DNA of 64,000 nt from positions 1 through 64,000 of the forward strand of contig WNNJ02002672.1 in assembly GCA_012934845.2 (NCBI GenBank), read 5' to 3'. The translations under genes and the position numbers were made by a program. This DNA comes from Pomphorhynchus laevis (Eukaryota; Acanthocephala; Palaeacanthocephala; Echinorhynchida; Pomphorhynchidae). This document shows positions 21,107 to 31,881 of this stretch, piece by piece; position 1 is the stretch's first letter; every line of letters starts with the position of its first letter. The notes beneath the pieces were generated by a model that was given only the letters and a program-made list of their open reading frames with translations, was not told where the DNA came from and searched no databases.

Positions 21107-21647
21107 TATATTTGAGGACCATCATTTGATCGGCTTCATAAATTTCCTCGTGTGAATTCTTTAATCCTAGATGCAGCACTGTACACTACAATCAGCGTAG
21201 GTGTACCTCATCAGCAGTGAGCCTACGCCTACCTTTCGTGTTTCGGTCCTTTAATGATCTGCTGAAATTTTCCTCAGCTGCCTTTTCGTAAAAACAAACG
21301 ATACAGTTTGTAAGGAAAACATTTCCACTTGTGCAAACTGTACGTTGTATCCGTCTTTTTGTTACAAAAGACGGATACAACGTACAGTTTGCACAAGTGG
21401 AAATGTTTTCCTTACAAACTGTATCGTTTGTTTTTACGAAAAGGCAGCTGAGGAAAATTTCAGCAGATCATTAAAGGACCGAAACACGAAAGGTTGGCGT
21501 AGGCTCACTGCTGATGAGGTACACCTACGCTGATTGTAGTGTACAGTGCTGCATCTAGGATTAAAGAATTCACACGAGGAAATTTATGAAGCCGACCAAA
21601 TGATGATACTCGCTCGTGTATGCAATTGTTTATTCTATATTTGAGGA
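21107..21647. mobile_element. About 490-bp near-perfect palindrome with 12-bp flanking repeats
   Basis: Arms run from about 21119 to 21359 and from 21366 to about 21606, nearly identical in inverted orientation, with a 6-nt centre. A further 29 nt (21607-21635) lie on the right side only. The insert is flanked by TATATTTGAGGA at 21107-21118 and 21636-21647. This looks like a target-site duplication, because removing one copy and the insert restores the E3 RT coding sequence. Each arm contains AGGAAAATTTCAGCAGATCA and the AAACTGTACGTTGTATCCG stretch. The two 62-residue ORFs on opposite strands are mirror copies and not evidence of a gene. I recognise no transposase or known family; a fold-back element or a head-to-head dimer is possible. 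Confidence 0.8.
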
Positions 21648-23071
21648 GCAACTTTATTTAAAAGAATTGAGGGAAGTCCGTCCGGACCGGCAGCGATGTT
21701 CGGTTTTAATTTACAGAGAAGCTTTAAAACATCTCCAGCACAAAACGACAGATTAGATCGGTCGAATGCATCTGATCCCTTTTCTGATTCAGAACTACAC
21801 AATGTCCGCGAAGAGCAATACATCGATGAGAACTCCTGGGCAAATAAGTTTGCCATGACACTTTTACACGTGACTTCGCCTTGAGAATCATCCCTCAACG
21901 ATACTAGTAGAATATTCGAGCCCCTGATTTTGCGAATGTGAGAGAATAGAGCCTTGCCATCCATAGAACTTAGCTTTTCATCAAACTGACGACGCTTCAT
22001 TCTCTCGAGAGCGGTAAATCTATTCCTAATTTGTTTAAAAGACTCATAAGATTGTTGTCCACAACGAAATGAAATCCACGCATGTTTACGTGCGCGTAAG
22101 TGATACCGAAGAAGCCCATCAAACGAAGGACAAACTTGCCTATGTGTTTTAAACTTGGGAGAATGCAATATCAGTAAGTTATAGAGTGTGCTCTCAAAAA
22201 CATACCAAGCCTCGTCTATTCCGCATATATACAGATCTGGACATCTAACCAGATTCAATTTGTAGATAATTGCGTCGAAATCAGCCTTCCAGAAGTTCAG
22301 AGGCTTACCATGCATGGGACTGACCGACGTTACATTGCTTGCGCATTTAAATGAAAAAGACAGTACGCAATGATCGCTCATCCCCAGTGCAGAAAGATAA
22401 TCTATGTGAGTAATATCAGACTTTAACGAAGACAAGACCACGTCTAGCTGGGCAGACGACTGGCTAGTGAAACGGGTTGCCTCACGTGCATGCTGATGCA
22501 GACCACTGTTGTGTAGAACACTCAATAAAACTGAGTCCGATGCAATGCGACTAGGAGATGAAAACCAGTCCCAATCTATTGAGGGAATATTCAGATCTCC
22601 TAAGATTAGGCATTTTTTCTGTTGACCACAGAGCTCAATAAGTTCTATTAAATCATCGCTACTTTGCCAAAGGAGGACGATAGAACACTAGCACATACAT
22701 AGAATTGACCTGCTCAAGGCACAATTTGAGGTATAAAGCCTCAATCCCATTGGCATCACTAATCGTCTGCAAACACACTACATCAATACCTAAACTACAA
22801 TATAGCAATACACCCCTCCCCTTCGACCAGATCGATCACAACGAAACAGGTTATATCCATCTATGGATAATAAGCTGCCAGGAACAAGGTCATAGAGCCA
22901 AGATTCACTAAGGGCAATGATATTTGGATGATGAGAAGTAGCTACGACCTTCAATTCATCCATCTTATTGAGAACGCTTCGAACGTTCGAATATATAACT
23001 TTGAGCCATTTGTTGTTTTTACGATATGGCGCATTGGGTCTTATCTTACAATTCTCAGAAAAGGTTTTCAT
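21648..23071 (-). pseudogene. E3 element ORF2, endonuclease and linker half
   Basis: Minus strand from 23071: WLKVIYSNVRSVLNKMDELK, IALSESWLYD, CDRSGRRGGVYCYIV, then in other frames EALYLKLCLEQVNSMYVLVF and LGDLNIPSIDWDWFSS. From 22525 one frame gives ARAATRF-type and SAQLDVVLSS blocks, LSALGMSDHCVLSFSF (SDH motif), and reaches NIAAGPDGLPSILLNKVAPQ, the pre-finger block of the RT. The catalytic blocks of an apurinic-type endonuclease are all recognisable. Breaks lie around 22790 and 22525. The frame runs directly into the palindromic insertion. Confidence 0.8.
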
Positions 23072-23540
23072 AGCGGGGGTTATCTCAATCGTGGACGACG
23101 CCGAACTACCCGAAAATTTACAATATGCAGATCAGATTCTCCAGATTATATCCGAGCATTTAGCTCGGTCCGAGCAACATGCCAGAGACAACGCTCAGCG
23201 AAAGACATATCTGTCAACAATCGAAATGGGGACTGCCTCAGTTTATATCTGCGTTTTAACAACTCACGGACCACTGAGGATGTACGAAAGACAACTTTCA
23301 TCAAACGAGAACGTTCTTCAAGATTGTTGCGACGGCCTATCCTAAATATTGCATAGGGCGAACTTCTGAAATATATGGATCTTCTGGAGAAATAATAACT
23401 CTCAATATTTTTTGGAATTGTTCAACATCATGGTCCACTCGAGTTTGAGCAACATCAGACGACGACTCGAGAACGTTCGTAATAATCAAACACCGATCTC
23501 GGGAAGATTCATTATTATTAATACAGGTCATTGAGAGATT
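23072..23540 (-). pseudogene. E3 element ORF1, C-terminal (RRM-like) part
   Basis: On the minus strand SSRDRCLIITNVLESSSDVA and TRVDHDVEQFQKILRVI begin the RRM-like block. After a break near 23337 the remainder reads SRLMKVVFRTSSVVRELLKR and NARIYSGESDLHIVNFRVVR. The same order occurs in E4 and LINE-A. The Cys/Trp half-finger is absent: the element stops at about 23540, just before the next RT gene on the other strand. Confidence 0.7.
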
Positions 23541-23607
23541 AATATACACATTTGAGATAAATAACATACATCTGAGAGTGAATTACAATTAATAACATAC
23601 AAAAAAC

Positions 23608-25206
23608 ATGCCAAGGGGAAAACCATCTAATACTCTGAAGTGTTGTGGATGCAACGGTCCCAACGCCAAATGCAAAGGATGCCGGTGTAAGAAGACAGGT
23701 TCACAGTGCACAAATTGTTCAGCCCCTAATTGCACGAATAATGCGGTTCAATATTTATCTAGTATTCGTAGTAATCAAGATCACCGCAATGATACTAGAC
23801 ACGTTTCACCTCTGATTCATCAAGCAGATTTTGCGCATCCTGATCCAACAATCAACAGCACAGTCATTCAACCTCAGACTGATCAACTAACAGAGCAAAT
23901 TTTTCTTAACTGCGACAGAGCTGTTAAAATGCTGACTGCATATGCTTCTTCCAAGAATAGTAACAGTTATCGAAATGCAATCGATGCGATTTACAGCGAA
24001 GTAATATCGTGGCATCCTAATTTGTACAGCTTATTTAAATGCAATGCTGCAAACTCTTTTATTGACAAACTGAGTTCTCTCTATATGATCGCAAGTGATA
24101 ATCCACTGAACATGTCATCTACTCTAAAGTCGATAGTTGTGCTACGCCAATTGGTACTTCAACAGACACGAAATTCTGGATGCAAATTAGTGAGATCAAA
24201 CATTCAACGACGACTTAAGCTTTGGGCAGACCACGAACTACTAGACCTATATTCAGAAGCTCGTTATTTACAAAATGAATCTACACAATGTAAATCCCAT
24301 TGTTCTACTGCAAAATGGACTGACAGGTTTTGTAGATTAATGCAGCAGGGCAAGATTGGAACAGCGATGCGAATACTTGAAAACCCTGAAGCTGAAATGA
24401 AGATTCTATCTTTGGGGGATTACATAGGTGGAATAACGGTGATGGAAAAACTTAAACAACTACATCCTAATTCAAGAGAAGTTTATTCAGACTCGATATT
24501 AAAAGGTCCCGTTCCTGGATCCGTCAATCATCATCCAATCAGGTTTCAATCTATTTCGGCAAGTAATATCATTTCCGCTGCACGTCGCACACAAGGATCT
24601 GCAGGCCCCTCAGGCATGGACGCACATAATTGGTGTATCATGCTAGAGTCATTTGGTCATAGTTCGATTAAATTAGCAGAATCTTTAGCTAGTTTAGCAG
24701 TCACAATCGCTACCTCATTACTGCCATCTGGCTTTCTCAATGCTTTTACGGCTAGTCGTCTCATTCCTCTTGACAAAAATCCTGGGGTTCGACCTATTGG
24801 AATCGGAAACGTCGAAAGGAGAATCATAGGTAAAGTTTTATGTGAGATTATACAAGAAGATTTACAATCAGTAGCAGGTCTTGAACAGCTATGTGCAGGT
24901 CAGCGTTGTGGGGTGGAAGCCGCAGTTCACTCAGTTGTTGAGCAATTTAGACAATCTCAATATGCTGCGATTCTGCAAGTAGATGCATCAAACGCATTCA
25001 ACTGTATAAATAGAAATCTAGCGCTGAAAAATATAGAGTTTGTGTGCCCATCTATGTCAACACTTATGGAAAATCCCTACACTTACCCAAATTCATTGTG
25101 TGTCGATGGTGATATTATCTATGCGAAAGAAGGGTTCACACAAGGTGACCCACTCTCAATGTTTGCCTTTGCCGCAGCTTCTTTAGATTTCCTAATTGTA
25201 AAATGA
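23608..25206 (+). pseudogene. RT protein with Cys-rich N-terminus, truncated before motif C
   Basis: An open frame of 532 residues. Residues 11-45 hold nine Cys (12, 13, 15, 22, 25, 27, 34, 37, 42) in CCGC, CxxCxC and CTNC clusters, a likely zinc-binding or DNA-binding module. Later blocks are GSAGPSGMDAHNW, LIPLDKNPGVRPIGIGNVER, QLCAGQRCGVEAAVHSV, LQVDASNAFNCINRN (motif A) and EGFTQGDPLSMFAFA (motif B). From memory, this order fits an RT lineage common in cnidarian and other invertebrate genomes that also has a Cys-rich start; I cannot place it in a named clade. The frame stops at 25204, before the catalytic DD box, so the protein would not polymerise. The open frame up to there is notably clean. 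Confidence 0.65.
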
Positions 25207-25309
25207 AATCCCTCGAAGAACTCTCCAAACTCACCAACGCACGAATGGTCGCCGACGAACTACTCGAAAATTTCTTATCATTAGATCAGTCTCCAGCAAG
25301 ATTAGACTG

Positions 25310-26106
25310 CAAGATTAGACTTGTCCAGCAAGATTAAACTTGCTGGATAAGAATGACCTGTGACTATTTAGTGGATCAGTTTGTCGTTGAGAGAATATCT
25401 GGCTGAAAACTTTTCTAGACTGTTCACTAAAAACTTTTCTAGACTGTTCACCCTCGATTGCAACCTGGTGTGGAATTTCGATACAATGAAAGTCTATGTC
25501 ATTGTTATCTGATTGCTTCGTGAGAGAAGGTGAGGTAGGGTGTGTGGATCGTAACTTGCCAACGGAATTGACAGCTTCTTTGGTAATTAATATTTCCGAC
25601 TCAGTTTCCATACCCAGACTAGACATGATTTTACTAATTGTAAAATTCGATATCATATCATCTGGGAGTATAAGGCTGGTGTTTTTTGTATCTCTCATGT
25701 TCCCATCATAGGTATGATTAGACACAATATCCTGACTTGGCATAGTTTGACAATCTTCACTCGATAGATCATTCGTCTGAGTTACATCTTTAAGTGCTGC
25801 ACACCTCCAACCGACGGAGTGAACATCATTGGATTCTCTGGACGTATCAGCAACAAATATGATATTGGAATTATTCGGTGATCCTTGAGATATTTCGCAA
25901 TAAAATCGAAGCGCTGCAATATTCACAAATAAATTTCTTATCACACATAGCCGATTGATCGGACTCCTGAATTGAGACGGTTGTCCAGACATCACAACCC
26001 AAGAAGTCACAACAAACTTGTTGTGTACTTCAGAGGATTTTTTGTCTTTTTCATTGTCGTGCCTGTCTTCTCTTGTCTTCGTTTACGAGATTTTGATCCC
26101 ATTTGT
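25310..26106 (-). pseudogene. E5 element ORF1, frameshifted
   Basis: Minus strand: an ATG near 26105 gives MGSKSRKRRQEKTGTT, a basic N-terminus. In a second frame TQQVCCDFLGCDVWTTV and KFICEYCSASILLRN form the Cys/Trp half-finger. In a third (the long frame 25315-26010) a Ser/Asn/Asp-rich linker follows. A short in-frame duplication EQSRKVFS-EQSRKVFS sits near 25400. No RRM-like block or ORF2 follows; the copy ends near 25310 in a stretch with repeated GCAAGATTAGACT units. Confidence 0.6.
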
Positions 26107-26339
26107 AGGTCGTTTGTTTGAATTTTGTGTGTTTAAGCTGCAAATATTTTTTTTGTAAATATTTTTCTCTCTTGAGAGTAAGCTGATTGAAATCAAACGA
26201 CAAATAAATGTTTCACCACTGCGTAATTTCCAAGCTCAAAACTTACAATCTTCCAGGCTTTGTAATTAGTGTAACAATGTATTTGCTTTAGATCTCAACT
26301 TTTTGTAATGTTTACAAATTGTAATTAGCTAGAACACTT

Positions 26340-26694
26340 ATAAATTTTCTTTATTCGTGGTCAGAGATATTCTCAATGGGATTCGTTTAGCTTAATAAAC
26401 TCCGAGGGAAATTTTATCAATAATGCGAGCGAAATTACAGAAGCATTTGCAGATCACTATGAACTTCCTAGCGTATCGAGTCCTTCAAATGATAGCGATC
26501 AGTTACATTCATCTGATATTATATATCACCCTATATTATCCAGTATTAAATTCTCTGTTCTAGATGTATTCGATGAGCTTAGAAAATCAAAACCTTTGTC
26601 CATTAGTGGTCCTGATAATATATCATCGATCGTATTGCGAGAGGCTGCATCAGCACTATGCTTTCCGCTTTGGCTTATTTACCGTTAATATATA
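26340..26694 (+). pseudogene. D element, pre-RT segment
   Basis: The frame from about 26398 encodes SEITEAFADHYELPSVSSPS and SKPLSISGPDNISSIVLREA, then LCFPLWLIYR before the LINE-B insertion. The SGPDNI block precedes the RT fingers in CR1/jockey-like proteins. The D element continues at 27932 with SIDSGILPFDWKKATIMPIL, which restores the expected order. Confidence 0.75.
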
Positions 26695-27931
26695 ATATAA
26701 TACAAATTTATTTAATGTGGCAAATGCGTACAAGCTGTACGCTTACAAATCCACAAACAAAAATGAAAAAGTCAAACAAATAAATTGTTTAAATGGGATC
26801 GAATTTGTCGTTTGAAGCACTGCAGGGAAGTTGATTGGCGTATATGAATGGGCAGATGGTTCCACGATAGAGGAGCAGCCACCAGGAAGGAGCGGAGTCC
26901 AAAGGAGGTAGAGTAGTTTGGGACATGTAAAAGAAGGGAATTACAGGAACGCAAGGAACAGTAAACAAGACGAGAATTATCAAGAAAAGGAAGGTTGAGA
27001 AATGAAAGGGTATGAAAAGTTACAAGGCGGAAAGCAACGATAAGAAGACGAATTTGAACACGACAATAAATTGTAGGCAAATCGAGAGAAGCAAGATGGT
27101 AGGATGTATGATCAAAACGACGAAGACGGAGGACAATTCGAACAGCTGCGTTGACGATGCGTTGTAGGGGAAGAAGAGTGAATTTAGGTTAGTTGGAAAA
27201 TAGACTAAGACAATAATCGAGTCTAGAAAAAGGGAGAGAATATATGAGGTCATACAAGAAGGGAAATCGATCAATCTACGAACTTGACGGAGGTTGCGAA
27301 GTATCAAGGTAGATGAGCGTACTTTATCTCTAACGAAAGGTTTAAGTGAAAGTCGGTTGTCAAAATGGAAGCCTAGGAAAACGAGATTATCAACGATTGG
27401 AAGAATTATAGAATTTAATGATACGGAGGGAGGTTCGAAGCCGAGGCGTCGAGGTAGGATCCACATAATTTTGGATTTATTAGGATTCAGAGCAAGGCGA
27501 AGGGAAGAAAGATGATTGGAAATTGAGACAAGACAGTCGGAAGCAAAAACACTAATATCGTGAATACGTTAAACAGGTGCATGAGCATAGATGAGAATGT
27601 CATCAGCATATTGCATAACATGGAAGTTAAATTTATGAGAAATCGAAGACAAATCACCGAGAAGAAGAGAGAAAAGTATAGGGCCTAACACGGAGCCTTG
27701 TGGAACACCGGACGGAATGGACGAAGGATGGGACAGAGAAGAGTTAGAATAGACGCGAAATGTACGGTTTGATAGATATGAAGAAAACCATGATACACTG
27801 GGTAAAGAGAAGCCATAATCACGACGAAGGCGATGGATAAGAATCGAGTGATCGACGATGTCAAAAGCGGACGATAGATCAAGAGAAACTATGACACTAC
27901 ATAATTTATAATCGCGCGATATGAGTAAGTT
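26695..27931 (-). mobile_element. LINE-B copy, 5' truncated, inserted in element D
   Basis: Minus strand, 1.24 kb, from within the RT (AFDIVDHSIL block near 27850) to the 3' end. It contains GVPQGSVLGP near 27710, the YADD box near 27600, LNPDKSKIMWIL near 27470 and the C-terminal block (26772-27080). Several frameshifts separate these (breaks near 27466 and 27080). The 3' hairpin GCGTACA-AGC-TGTACGC is at 26726-26742. It is collinear with 12290-13500. I did not find a convincing target duplication at its ends. Confidence 0.85.
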
Positions 27932-29291
27932 GCTCTATAGATTCAGGAATTTTACCTTTTGACTGGAAAAAAGCCACCATTATGCCCATTTTAAGAAAGG
28001 TTCAAGATCTGCTGCTGGGAATTATAGACCACCAGTGAGCTTGACTTGTTAACATGCAAGATTCTGGAAAAGCTAATTTTGCGCTCTCTGACATCATACA
28101 TAGAAAAAATATTGTATTCTAAATGTTCATCAACATGATTTCCGACATGGGTGGTCCACTACTACTAATTTTGTTAGTGCACGGGCTAGCTGGTGTGATT
28201 CCTTGAAAGTTGGACACGGAGTTGATATTCTGTTTTTCGATTTATCAAAGGCCTTCAATAGGGTTAATCACACCATTTTAATTAGTAAATTATTTGATGT
28301 GGGCATTAGAGGTAGTATCCTTCGATGGTTAAATTGTTTCCTCCAAGATAGGTTATTTGCGGTGAAAGTTAAAAACACTTTATCACGTTGGCGAACAATG
28401 TCGAGTGGCGTACCTCAAGGTTCAGTCATAAGTCCTACTCTGTTCAACATATGTGTCAATGGCATATGTCATGTCAATTGCTCATTTTCGATGTACGCCG
28501 ATGATATCAAAATTTGGAATGGTATTCAGGATCCTTCAGATCATAACGGGCTTCAGAAGGACATAGATTTCATACACTCGTGGTGCAACTCAATGATCTT
28601 ACTATTAACATAGAAAAGACCTATTACATGCATTTAGGTCAGTTGATGTATTCTGGCTAGTACACTTTAGGCGGTGCTACCATTAAGAATGTTGATCAAG
28701 TCAATGATCTCGGTATTATATTATCTAATAATCTGTCATCGGGTCATCATGTAAGATATATTGTAAGCAAATGTCAACGCATCCTAGGGCTACTACGAAG
28801 AACGCTAGGTTCAATATATGTGGACTTATTTAGGGTGATGTTCTCCTCGACTGTCCTTTCTCATATGATATATGCTTCATCAGCAGTCTTTCCGCAATCT
28901 AAGAGTTATTTGCGTTTACTTGAGGACATTCTCCGTAAAGCTAGCCATATAGTTTCTTTTATTCGAGATATCCCTACCCTCAGAGACTAGACGTTCTAGG
29001 CATATGCAATGTTGAGAAGTCCTTAATTAAAGCAGATTTGATGTTGGTGTAGAGGACACTGCACTCTTCTAAGCACGTTTTAAAACCTCTATTTACACTT
29101 TCTGCTAATAAAAATCTACGAGGACACACGCTTAAACTGGTACACAAACTGGGACCGAAGCGGAAACGAGGGGACATAAGACATCAAATTGTCAAACATT
29201 GGAATAAATTACTATCTACTGTTGTTGAGCCCACACATGTATCAGAATTGAAAAATTATCTTCGTGCTGAATTCCGCCTTGAATCCTGACT
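27932..29291 (+). pseudogene. D element RT, second part
   Basis: An open part (28203-28613) encodes GVDILFFDLSKAFNRVNHTI (motif A), SSGVPQGSVISPTLFNICV (motif B) and SMYADDIKIWNG (motif C, catalytic Asp pair present). Upstream, frameshifted, are GSRSAAGNYRP and a finger segment. Downstream are thumb blocks around 28690-28970 and, on the plus strand near 29100, the C-terminal RGHTLKLVHKLGPKRKRGD, IVKHWNKLL tail. Stops and shifts occur between every block. With 26340-26694 it forms one CR1/jockey-like element split by LINE-B. Confidence 0.75.
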
Positions 29292-29824
29292 TGTTTCAGC
29301 TATTTTGTTGACTATTTTTTATTTCTCTCTTTTTACTGTGATGTCCCTGTTTTGAGCTTTGCTCTTCTGGCGGTCAATGAATAATAACAAGACAATTTTT
29401 TAATCGGTGTCCTAATGTTATAGAATATTAGAAAGAACCTTTTTATAGTCCTAATGATATAGAATATTAGAAGGAACGCTCATAAGTCCGATATTATCGG
29501 TGCTATTAAAAAATACTGTTTGTTTACAACAAATCGTGTTTATAACTTAAGATATCTACCAATTACAATAACTGTTTCCTAGCAGGTTTTGACTTGAACT
29601 CTAGAGATTTTGATAGTCTGAATAAACTTTGTTATTTGAACCACGGGTAAAAACGTTTTTATCGGTAGATCCACTGCATATCAACTATTTTTTCATAGAG
29701 TAACTTTTGATTTCAACCATTGTCGCGTCATTAAAACAATAAAGTTACATGAGCTGTAAATATTCGAACAATAAAAAATAAAAATCAACTTTTATGAAAT
29801 GATTAATAAATAATATACAATGTA
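29292..29824. other. Unassigned AT-rich sequence
   Basis: No ORF or shared element recognised. A short direct duplication (TCCTAATG, TATAGAATATTAGAA) occurs near 29410 and 29450. Confidence 0.4.
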
Positions 29825-30846
29825 TTCTGCTTTCCGCTCTAATCGGGGTCCCACAAGGTTCAGTCCTAGGTACCCTGCTTTTCTCTCTTCTGCTTGGCGA
29901 CCTCTCTCCGTTTATCAAACCTTACTCCTTTAATGTCATGTAATACGCCGATGACATCCTCATATATGCTCATGCACCCGCACATCAAATACACAATATC
30001 GGCATATCTGCCTCCAATTGTCTTTCTTCTATCTACAAACGTCTCTCCAATCTCCATCTCGTTCTAAACTCCGACAAGTCCAAAATAATGTGGATCCTCC
30101 CCCGTAAACCAAACATATCTCATCTCACTGTATCTTTTGACTCATCGATCATCCCCATAGTACACAATCTCACTTTCTTAGGCTTCCATTTCGATGATCA
30201 TCTTTCCCTTAAACCCTTCGTCCGTGACAAGGTCCGCTCGTCTAACTTAATTCTCCGTGACATCCGCCGTATCCGCCCCCTTATCGACTTCCGTTCTTGT
30301 ATGTCTCTTCTTTCATCGTTTCTTTTTTCCTAAAATCGATTACTACCTTAGCTTTTTCGTTAATTCTCAAAAATCCATTCTCCTACCACTACAACGCATA
30401 ATCAACTCCGCCGTTCGAGTGCTCTTTCGTCTCCGTCGCTTCGACCACAAATCCACATATTTTGCCCAACTCTCCTGGTCCACCATCTACATCCGCATCA
30501 AACTTCGCCTTCTCCTAGTAACTTTTCGTCTCATCGCTGTCGGCTCCCCGTCGTTTATCAACCTTCCTTAGACGACACTCGCCCCATATCGCTATCGCTG
30601 CGTTCCCGTCATACCCTCTTACTCCACGTTCGTAATTACTCCAACAACTATGTTCTCCGATCCTTCTTCGTCGCCGCCTCACTCGCCTGGAATCAACTCC
30701 CTCTCCACGTCCGCCGCGCTCCCTCCTTTATCACATTCAAACACCTCCTCCGTTCACACCTTCTCGACACATGATTCACAGTCTTGTTTTTGTTGTGGTC
30801 ATGTAAGCGTGCGCTGGCACGCTTTTTCCACGTTAAAAATTTTTTT
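29825..30846 (+). mobile_element. LINE-A copy, 5' truncated with internal deletion
   Basis: It starts inside the RT with GCTTTCCGCTCTAATC (the FRSN block) joined directly to GGGGTCCCACAAGG (motif B), so about 270 nt are deleted compared with 33535-33810. Then come the YADD region (a TAA precedes it at 29940), DKSKIMWILPRKPNIS, LRDIRRIRPLIDFRSC and the C-terminal block. It shares the CCTTCCTTAGACGA form with the 34530 and 42075 copies. The 3' hairpin is at 30805-30824 with an 8-bp stem. Confidence 0.85.
30805..30824 (+). promoter_or_regulatory. LINE-A 3' hairpin
   Basis: AAGCGTGC, loop GCTG, GCACGCTT: a perfect 8-bp stem in the 3' UTR, followed by TTTCCACGTTAAAA. Identical to that at 34766-34785. 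Confidence 0.75.
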
Positions 30847-31082
30847 ATGCTAATGATGTATTTCCTTTGATTATTTAATGTACCTTATTCTAATACAAAG
30901 CATATTGCTTATTATCCATTCTTTTCCGATTAATATTTTAAATTTACTTTTTTGTTGATTTGTATATTGTAAATTGAATATAAGATTTATAAGATTTTGT
31001 TCGCTTATTCAATAAAAATTGTTATAGTTAAATACCCTAACAATTTAAATAACTTAGGTATTTAAATTGTACAATTTAAATT
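30847..31082. other. AT-rich spacer between two LINE-A copies
   Basis: AT-rich sequence with TTTAAAT repeats near 31050-31080; nothing else seen. Confidence 0.4.
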
Positions 31083-31118
31083 TATATGGTGGCAGGGTAC
31101 TGACCCTGCCACCATATA
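31083..31118. repeat. 16-bp snap-back palindrome at the LINE-A 5' junction
   Basis: TATATGGTGGCAGGGT (31083-31098), loop ACTG, exact complement (31103-31118). The right arm is genuine LINE-A sequence (compare the complement at 44381-44397). The left arm is therefore an inverted copy of the first element bases present, made at the 5' end of this insertion. Confidence 0.85.
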
Positions 31119-31131
31119 CACTTCCCATTCC

Positions 31132-31881
31132 ATGTCATCTTCACTCCCCGACACCCCACGTCCCGTCCTTCCTGTCTCGTTTCTAAATAACTTGCATCCA
31201 TCAATCAAAATCACCTCCACCAATCTCCACTATCCTTCCACTCATAACCTTTCCTCACATCGCTTGCCACCCTCTTTAGTATCATTATCCTCTATGTCTC
31301 CCGTCATCAAATCAAATCCCTCCAAATCATCAACTGCCAGCTCTTCTATCGTGATCTCACCTACTCACGTCAGTCGTCCTCCTTTACGGAAGCGCTTTGC
31401 TTCTCGCGATCGTTGCGTCATTGTTACTAATATCACGCCTTCTAACTCCTTATCTCCACAAGCACGTCTGGACCACGATGTTTCCGCCTTCAGATCCATC
31501 CTCTCGTCTATTGTTCCTGCGGATAAACCATCTTTTTTCAAGGATATTTCTCCTGTCGCATTCATCCGGCTAAACAAATCTTCTCAATCTAATCCTTCCC
31601 AGCCCCCTCTCCTAAAAATTGTTTTCAAGCATCGCTCTCACGCGTCTTCTGTCCTCTCTCAACGATTCAAACTCATGTCATCTTCAACCACTCGAATTTT
31701 CCCCGATCGCGCCCTTTCCGAAATCGCTCAAATCTCTTCAGCCCGCATCGAAAAACGCCCTCGCGAGGAAAACGGCGAAACATCACTCGCCATCCGAAAC
31801 ATAGACGGAAATTTTCAAGTTGTCCACACCCGTCCAAAAATTCGATGGCGCTCCATCTCTCCTATGTGTCTTCTCCACTAG
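31132..31881 (+). CDS. LINE-A ORF1 protein, 5' truncated
   Basis: A clean frame of 249 residues from an internal ATG. It lacks the Cys/Trp half-finger, which lies upstream in the fuller copy at 43623-44775. Visible: a Ser/Pro-rich linker, then SRDRCVIVTNITPSNSLSP and ARLDHDVSAFRSILSSIVPA, the RRM-like block with LLKIVFKHRSHASSVLSQRF, and a basic C-terminus ending RWRSISPMCLLH. The last 37 nt overlap the ORF2 start. The probable role is RNA binding in the retrotransposition particle. The copy is 5' truncated at a snap-back palindrome, so this start codon is probably not the native one. Confidence 0.75.
   Translation: MSSSLPDTPRPVLPVSFLNNLHPSIKITSTNLHYPSTHNLSSHRLPPSLVSLSSMSPVIKSNPSKSSTASSSIVISPTHVSRPPLRKRFASRDRCVIVTNITPSNSLSPQARLDHDVSAFRSILSSIVPADKPSFFKDISPVAFIRLNKSSQSNPSQPPLLKIVFKHRSHASSVLSQRFKLMSSSTTRIFPDRALSEIAQISSARIEKRPREENGETSLAIRNIDGNFQVVHTRPKIRWRSISPMCLLH

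Noticed and set aside
21192-21533. Twin 62-residue ORFs on opposite strands as a gene pair
   Set aside because: They are mirror images produced by the palindrome; no independent sign of coding.
21480-21545. CTGATGAG in the palindrome arms as a hammerhead
   Set aside because: No GAAA follows a stem II; a permuted reading gives only a 3-bp stem II and no clear cleavage triplet.
25315-26010. 231-residue ORF as an independent host protein
   Set aside because: Its first part is the wrong frame of a recognisable LINE ORF1 half-finger (CDFLGCDVWTTV), so it is part of E5 ORF1.
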